Part shown: positions 61,341 through 64,000 of the stretch, piece by piece
Layout: each line of letters opens with the position of its first letter
Position numbering within the stretch: the first letter of the stretch is position 1
Origin: Pseudomonadota bacterium
GTDB taxonomy: Bacteria > Pseudomonadota > Alphaproteobacteria > Rhizobiales > Xanthobacteraceae
Direction: 5' to 3'
Assembly (NCBI GenBank): GCA_023386885.1
Contig: JAEWIX010000012.1
Coordinates: 41,351 to 105,350 of the forward strand
DNA: 64,000 nt
Translations under genes and position numbers: made by a program
Notes under the pieces: generated by a model
Told to the model about the DNA's origin: nothing
The model's input: only the letters and a program-made list of their open reading frames with translations
The model's database searches: none

Positions 61341-61973
61341 TCAATGCAGATCGGCGTCGTAGACGAACTTCGGCATTTCCCATTTGAAGGCGATGGCCAG
61401 CAGCCGGAACGCCAGGCCGATCGCCAGCGTCGCGAGCACGACAAGATCGTGATTGAGTTGCAGCCACACGCCGCCGACGTAGATGATTCCGACCACCACC
61501 GAGACGCTGGCGTAAAGCTCGCTGCGAAACAGCAGCGGCACGTCGTTACATAGCACGTCGCGCAGCACGCCGCCGACGCATCCGGTGATCATGCCCGACA
61601 CGATAACGATGAGAAGCGGCACCTGCATCGTCAGCGCCACGTCGCAGCCGAGGATGGTGAAGACCACGAGGCCGATGGCGTCCAGCACCAGAAAGGTGAT
61701 CCGCAGCCGATGCATGAAGCGCGCAACCGCAATGGTCAGCAAAGCCGAGATCGCGGTGAGCCCGAGCAGCCAGGGATGCGCGACCCACAGCAGCGGATGA
61801 TGCCCGAGCAGCACGTCGCGCACCGAACCGCCACCCAGCGCGGTGACGCAGCCGAGCAGCGCCACGCCCATCCAGTCCATGTTGCGCCGGCCGGCGGCCA
61901 GCGCGGCCGTCATGGCTTCCGCCACGAATCCCACGATCGACAGAACATGAAGGACCGTATCGCTATGCTGCAT
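61341..61973 (-). CDS. TRIC/UPF0126-family membrane channel
   Basis: A 210-residue inner-membrane protein with seven predicted helices in two repeats. Each repeat has the glycine and arginine motif: ALGGGSVRDVLLG and CVGGVLRDVLCN. Bacterial TRIC proteins form trimeric K+/anion channels; the physiological role is unclear. ATG 61973 with AAGG upstream is used; the longer frame to 62099 is unlike the family. Confidence 0.92.
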   Translation of the reverse strand: MQHSDTVLHVLSIVGFVAEAMTAALAAGRRNMDWMGVALLGCVTALGGGSVRDVLLGHHPLLWVAHPWLLGLTAISALLTIAVARFMHRLRITFLVLDAIGLVVFTILGCDVALTMQVPLLIVIVSGMITGCVGGVLRDVLCNDVPLLFRSELYASVSVVVGIIYVGGVWLQLNHDLVVLATLAIGLAFRLLAIAFKWEMPKFVYDADLH

Positions 61974-62204
61974 GCCCTTCGCACCCGCATCCGCCGCCGT
62001 GACTGATCGCCCTGAATCAGGCTCAGGATCGTAACCGGACGCCCTCATCATGCAAGATCGGGGCATTCCCGCGACCGCCCCAATTCGACCGCAGCGCACC
62101 GTCGCCCATTCCCTTCCGCCGTATCGATTTCATTCATCCCGCAGTCAGGAACGCGCGCTCAGGATTGCCGTTATCAATTGGATACGCCAGCAGAGGAGAC
62201 ACCC

Positions 62205-62474
62205 ATGAAGACGATATTCGCAGCCGCCCTCGTGGCCGGCACAATGATGGGGTTCGGCATCGCCAATGCCGCCCCGATCGCTCCCGCCGTCCCCACCGTG
62301 CAGGGCGACATTATCCAGGTCGCCGGCGGCTGCGGCCGCGGCTTCCATCGTGGCCCCCGTGGCGGATGCCGCGTCAACCGTGGCCGCGTGGTGGTGGTGC
62401 CGCCGCGCTTCGTGCGTCCGGCGCGCCGCTGCCCGCCCGGCATGTTCTGGCGCCACGGTCGCTGCTGGCGTTAA
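62205..62474 (+). CDS. Small exported Cys/Gly/Arg-rich protein
   Basis: An 89-residue protein with a signal peptide ending near GIANAAPIA. The mature part has GGCGRGFHRGPRGGCR, the GCGxGxxRGPxGGCR motif of a small exported family abundant in rhizobia, and ends RRCPPGMFWRHGRCWR. Four cysteines suggest two disulfides. Function unknown. GAGGAG is seven bases before the ATG. Confidence 0.85.
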   Translation: MKTIFAAALVAGTMMGFGIANAAPIAPAVPTVQGDIIQVAGGCGRGFHRGPRGGCRVNRGRVVVVPPRFVRPARRCPPGMFWRHGRCWR

Positions 62475-62498
62475 GCCGGATAAAGCCGTTCCAAAAAG

Positions 62499-62526
62499 CA
62501 AAGCCCCGCATCGTGCGGGGCTTTGT
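62499..62526. terminator. Bidirectional terminator
   Basis: CAAAGCCCCGCA-TCG-TGCGGGGCTTTG with T-rich flanks on the minus strand (TTTGCTTTTTGG). It ends both the small exported protein gene and the pccB-linked gene at 62560. Confidence 0.88.
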
Positions 62527-62559
62527 CGTTATGACAGGATGGACGCTCCCGGTGCACCG

Positions 62560-62886
62560 TCAGGACGACGCCTTGGCGGGAAGTTCCTCCGCCAGGATCA
62601 GGATATCGCGCGAGCGTTTCACGTCCGGCCAGTCGCGATCGAAATCGGCGATCAGCCGTTTCATCTCCGCACCGGCAACTGCGCTTTCCAGCGATGCAAG
62701 ATCATCGAACTGATACATCGCGGAATGAACCGAGGGATCGGTCTTGCTCCAGTAACGCCATGCCGTCTCAACACCGAACGACTTCACGGCATCGGGCAGA
62801 TGCTCGCGTGAATACCACGCATCGAACGCCGCGCGCTTGCCTTCGTCGGGCACCACCGAGCGGACGACAAATACATGGCGCGGCAT
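62560..62886 (-). CDS. Small EthD/Dabb-like protein linked to pccB
   Basis: A 108-residue protein: HVFVVRSVVPDEGKRAAFDA, WYSREHLPDAVKSFGVETAW and YQFDDLASLESAVAGAEM suggest a dimeric ferredoxin-like alpha+beta barrel, like EthD or Dabb proteins. Function unknown. AAGGAGAGAG is seven bases before the ATG and the pccB stop is 11 bases upstream, so it is cotranscribed with pccB. Confidence 0.85.
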   Translation of the reverse strand: MPRHVFVVRSVVPDEGKRAAFDAWYSREHLPDAVKSFGVETAWRYWSKTDPSVHSAMYQFDDLASLESAVAGAEMKRLIADFDRDWPDVKRSRDILILAEELPAKASS

Positions 62887-62897
62887 TCTCTCTCTCC

Positions 62898-64000
62898 TTA
62901 CAGCGGCAGGTTGTCGTGCTTCTTCGCCGGAATCTCGACCTTCTTGTCGCGCAGCATGGCGAGCGCGCGGGCGATGCGGCGGCGCGTCGAATGCGGCATG
63001 ATCACGTCGTCGATGTAGCCGCGCTCGGCGGCGACGAACGGCGACAGAAAACGATCCTCGTATTCCTTGGTGCGCGCAGCGATCTTCTCGGCATCGCCGA
63101 TGTCCTGACGGAAGATGATCTCCACCGCGCCCTTGGCACCCATCACCGCGATCTGCGCCGTCGGCCAGGCGTAATTCATGTCGGCGCCGATTTCCTTCGA
63201 GGCCATCACGTCGAACGCACCGCCATAAGCCTTGCGGGTGATGACGGTGACGAGCGGCACCGTGCATTGCGAATACGCGAACAGCAGCTTCGCGCCGTGC
63301 TTGATCAGCCCGCCATATTCCTGCGCGGTGCCCGGCAGGAAGCCCGGCACGTCGACAAAGGTAACGATCGGAATATTGAAGGCGTCGCAGAAACGGACAA
63401 AGCGCGCAGCCTTGCGCGAGGCGTCCGAGTCGAGCACGCCGGCCAGCACCATCGGCTGATTGGCGACGAAGCCCACCGTGCGGCCCGCGACGCGGCCGAA
63501 GCCGGTGACGATGTTCTTGGCAAAGGTCGGCGCCAGTTCGAAGAAATCGCCCTCGTCCACGACCTTCAGGATCAATTCCTTGATGTCGTAGGGCATGTTC
63601 GGATTGTCGGGGATCAGCGTATCGAGCGAATTATCGACGCGCTCGATGTCGTCGAAACTCGGCCATTCCGGCACGCCGTCGGAATTGTTCGACGGCAGAA
63701 AGTTCAAGAGCCGGCGCATCTGCAACAGCGTCTCGACATCGTTGTCGAACGCGCCATCGGCGATGGATGATTTGGTCGCGTGCACCGACGCGCCACCGAG
63801 TTCTTCCGCCGTCACCACTTCGTTGGTCACGGTCTTCACCACGTCGGGACCGGTAACGAACATGTAGCTCGTCCCCTTCACCATGAAGATGAAGTCGGTC
63901 ATCGCCGGCGAATAAACGTCGCCGCCGGCGCACGGACCCATAATGACGCTGATCTGCGGAATGACGCCGGAGGCCTGCACATTTCGACGGAACACGTAGG
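62898..64000 (-). CDS. pccB: Propionyl-CoA carboxylase beta subunit, C-terminal part (cut by window edge)
   Basis: The last 367 residues of a carboxyltransferase subunit; the N-terminal part lies beyond base 64000. Motifs: FRRNVQASGVIPQISVIMGP then CAGGDVYSPAMTDFIFMVKG, GGASVHATKS, GRTVGFVANQPMVLAGVLD, FVDVPGFLPGTAQE and GGAFDVMASKEIGADMNYAW, all in order for PccB. It uses carboxybiotin on PccA to make (2S)-methylmalonyl-CoA. The pccA gene is on the same strand about 25 kb to the left. Confidence 0.95.
   Translation of the reverse strand, partial: YVFRRNVQASGVIPQISVIMGPCAGGDVYSPAMTDFIFMVKGTSYMFVTGPDVVKTVTNEVVTAEELGGASVHATKSSIADGAFDNDVETLLQMRRLLNFLPSNNSDGVPEWPSFDDIERVDNSLDTLIPDNPNMPYDIKELILKVVDEGDFFELAPTFAKNIVTGFGRVAGRTVGFVANQPMVLAGVLDSDASRKAARFVRFCDAFNIPIVTFVDVPGFLPGTAQEYGGLIKHGAKLLFAYSQCTVPLVTVITRKAYGGAFDVMASKEIGADMNYAWPTAQIAVMGAKGAVEIIFRQDIGDAEKIAARTKEYEDRFLSPFVAAERGYIDDVIMPHSTRRRIARALAMLRDKKVEIPAKKHDNLPL

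Overview
The window looks like chromosome from an alphaproteobacterium of the Bradyrhizobium/Rhodopseudomonas/Afipia group (Nitrobacteraceae). Support: high GC content, ClpS/ClpA and PccA/PccB of rhizobial type, a phasin, TadG-like Flp pilus protein, EipB- and DUF1489-family genes, and two intergenic palindromic repeat families that I recognise from this group. The genus is inferred from family resemblance, not from a search. About 66 protein genes and two tRNAs (Leu-GAG on minus, Arg-TCG on plus) fill the window densely. I see no insertion sequence, prophage, integrase or CRISPR array.

Layout. 1-7 kb: start of an EipB-like gene, DmeF metal efflux, RidA, a glycerophosphodiesterase, a COG3146 acyltransferase, HIT, TrmO, a lytic transglycosylase, and an orphan GrdB-like protein with Cys and no Sec. 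7-10.3 kb: an aldoxime-nitrile module (nitrilase followed by aldoxime dehydratase, divergent from an AraC regulator). 10.3-12.5 kb: ArsR-type regulator divergent from a 14-TM MFS pump. 12.7-20.1 kb: clpA, clpS, a TadG-like protein, a phasin with an operator-like dyad, and a DacF-type carboxypeptidase with SPOR domain. 20.4-25 kb: J-domain/VWA pair, alpha/beta hydrolase, panC, DUF1489. 25-33 kb: a Crp/Fnr regulator and a CopD-like membrane protein flanking an NnrR-type box, then GST, YdcF, an XRE-type regulator and two tandem polysaccharide deacetylases. 33-37.5 kb: tRNA-Leu, FliN-like, lipB, then pccA, an oxaloacetate-decarboxylase-like gene and acyP on the minus strand. 37.7-48.5 kb: mixed single genes (phosphodiesterase, 1-Cys peroxiredoxin, photolyase, EamA transporter, glutathione-dependent formaldehyde dehydrogenase, small exported proteins, tRNA-Arg, a GrlR-like protein). 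48.5-59.4 kb: a long minus-strand run of a fused 2-oxoacid:ferredoxin oxidoreductase, thiolase, OB/Zn-ribbon partner, MaoC hydratase, SDR, DapA-like lyase, Nudix and a PAS histidine kinase. 60-64 kb: PEP-mutase-family protein, TRIC-type channel, a small exported protein and pccB running off the right edge.

Two gene groups read as working units. Aldoxime dehydratase and nitrilase should convert R-CH=NOH to the nitrile and then the carboxylic acid under a local AraC regulator. The 51-59 kb run supplies 2-oxoacid decarboxylation to acyl-CoA plus hydratase, dehydrogenase and thiolase steps, so it resembles a beta-oxidation-like route for an unidentified acid. Nothing here is clearly a new defence or mobile system. 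The best leads are the acyl-CoA run, the orphan GrdB-like protein beside the aldoxime module, and several unassigned operator-like repeats.
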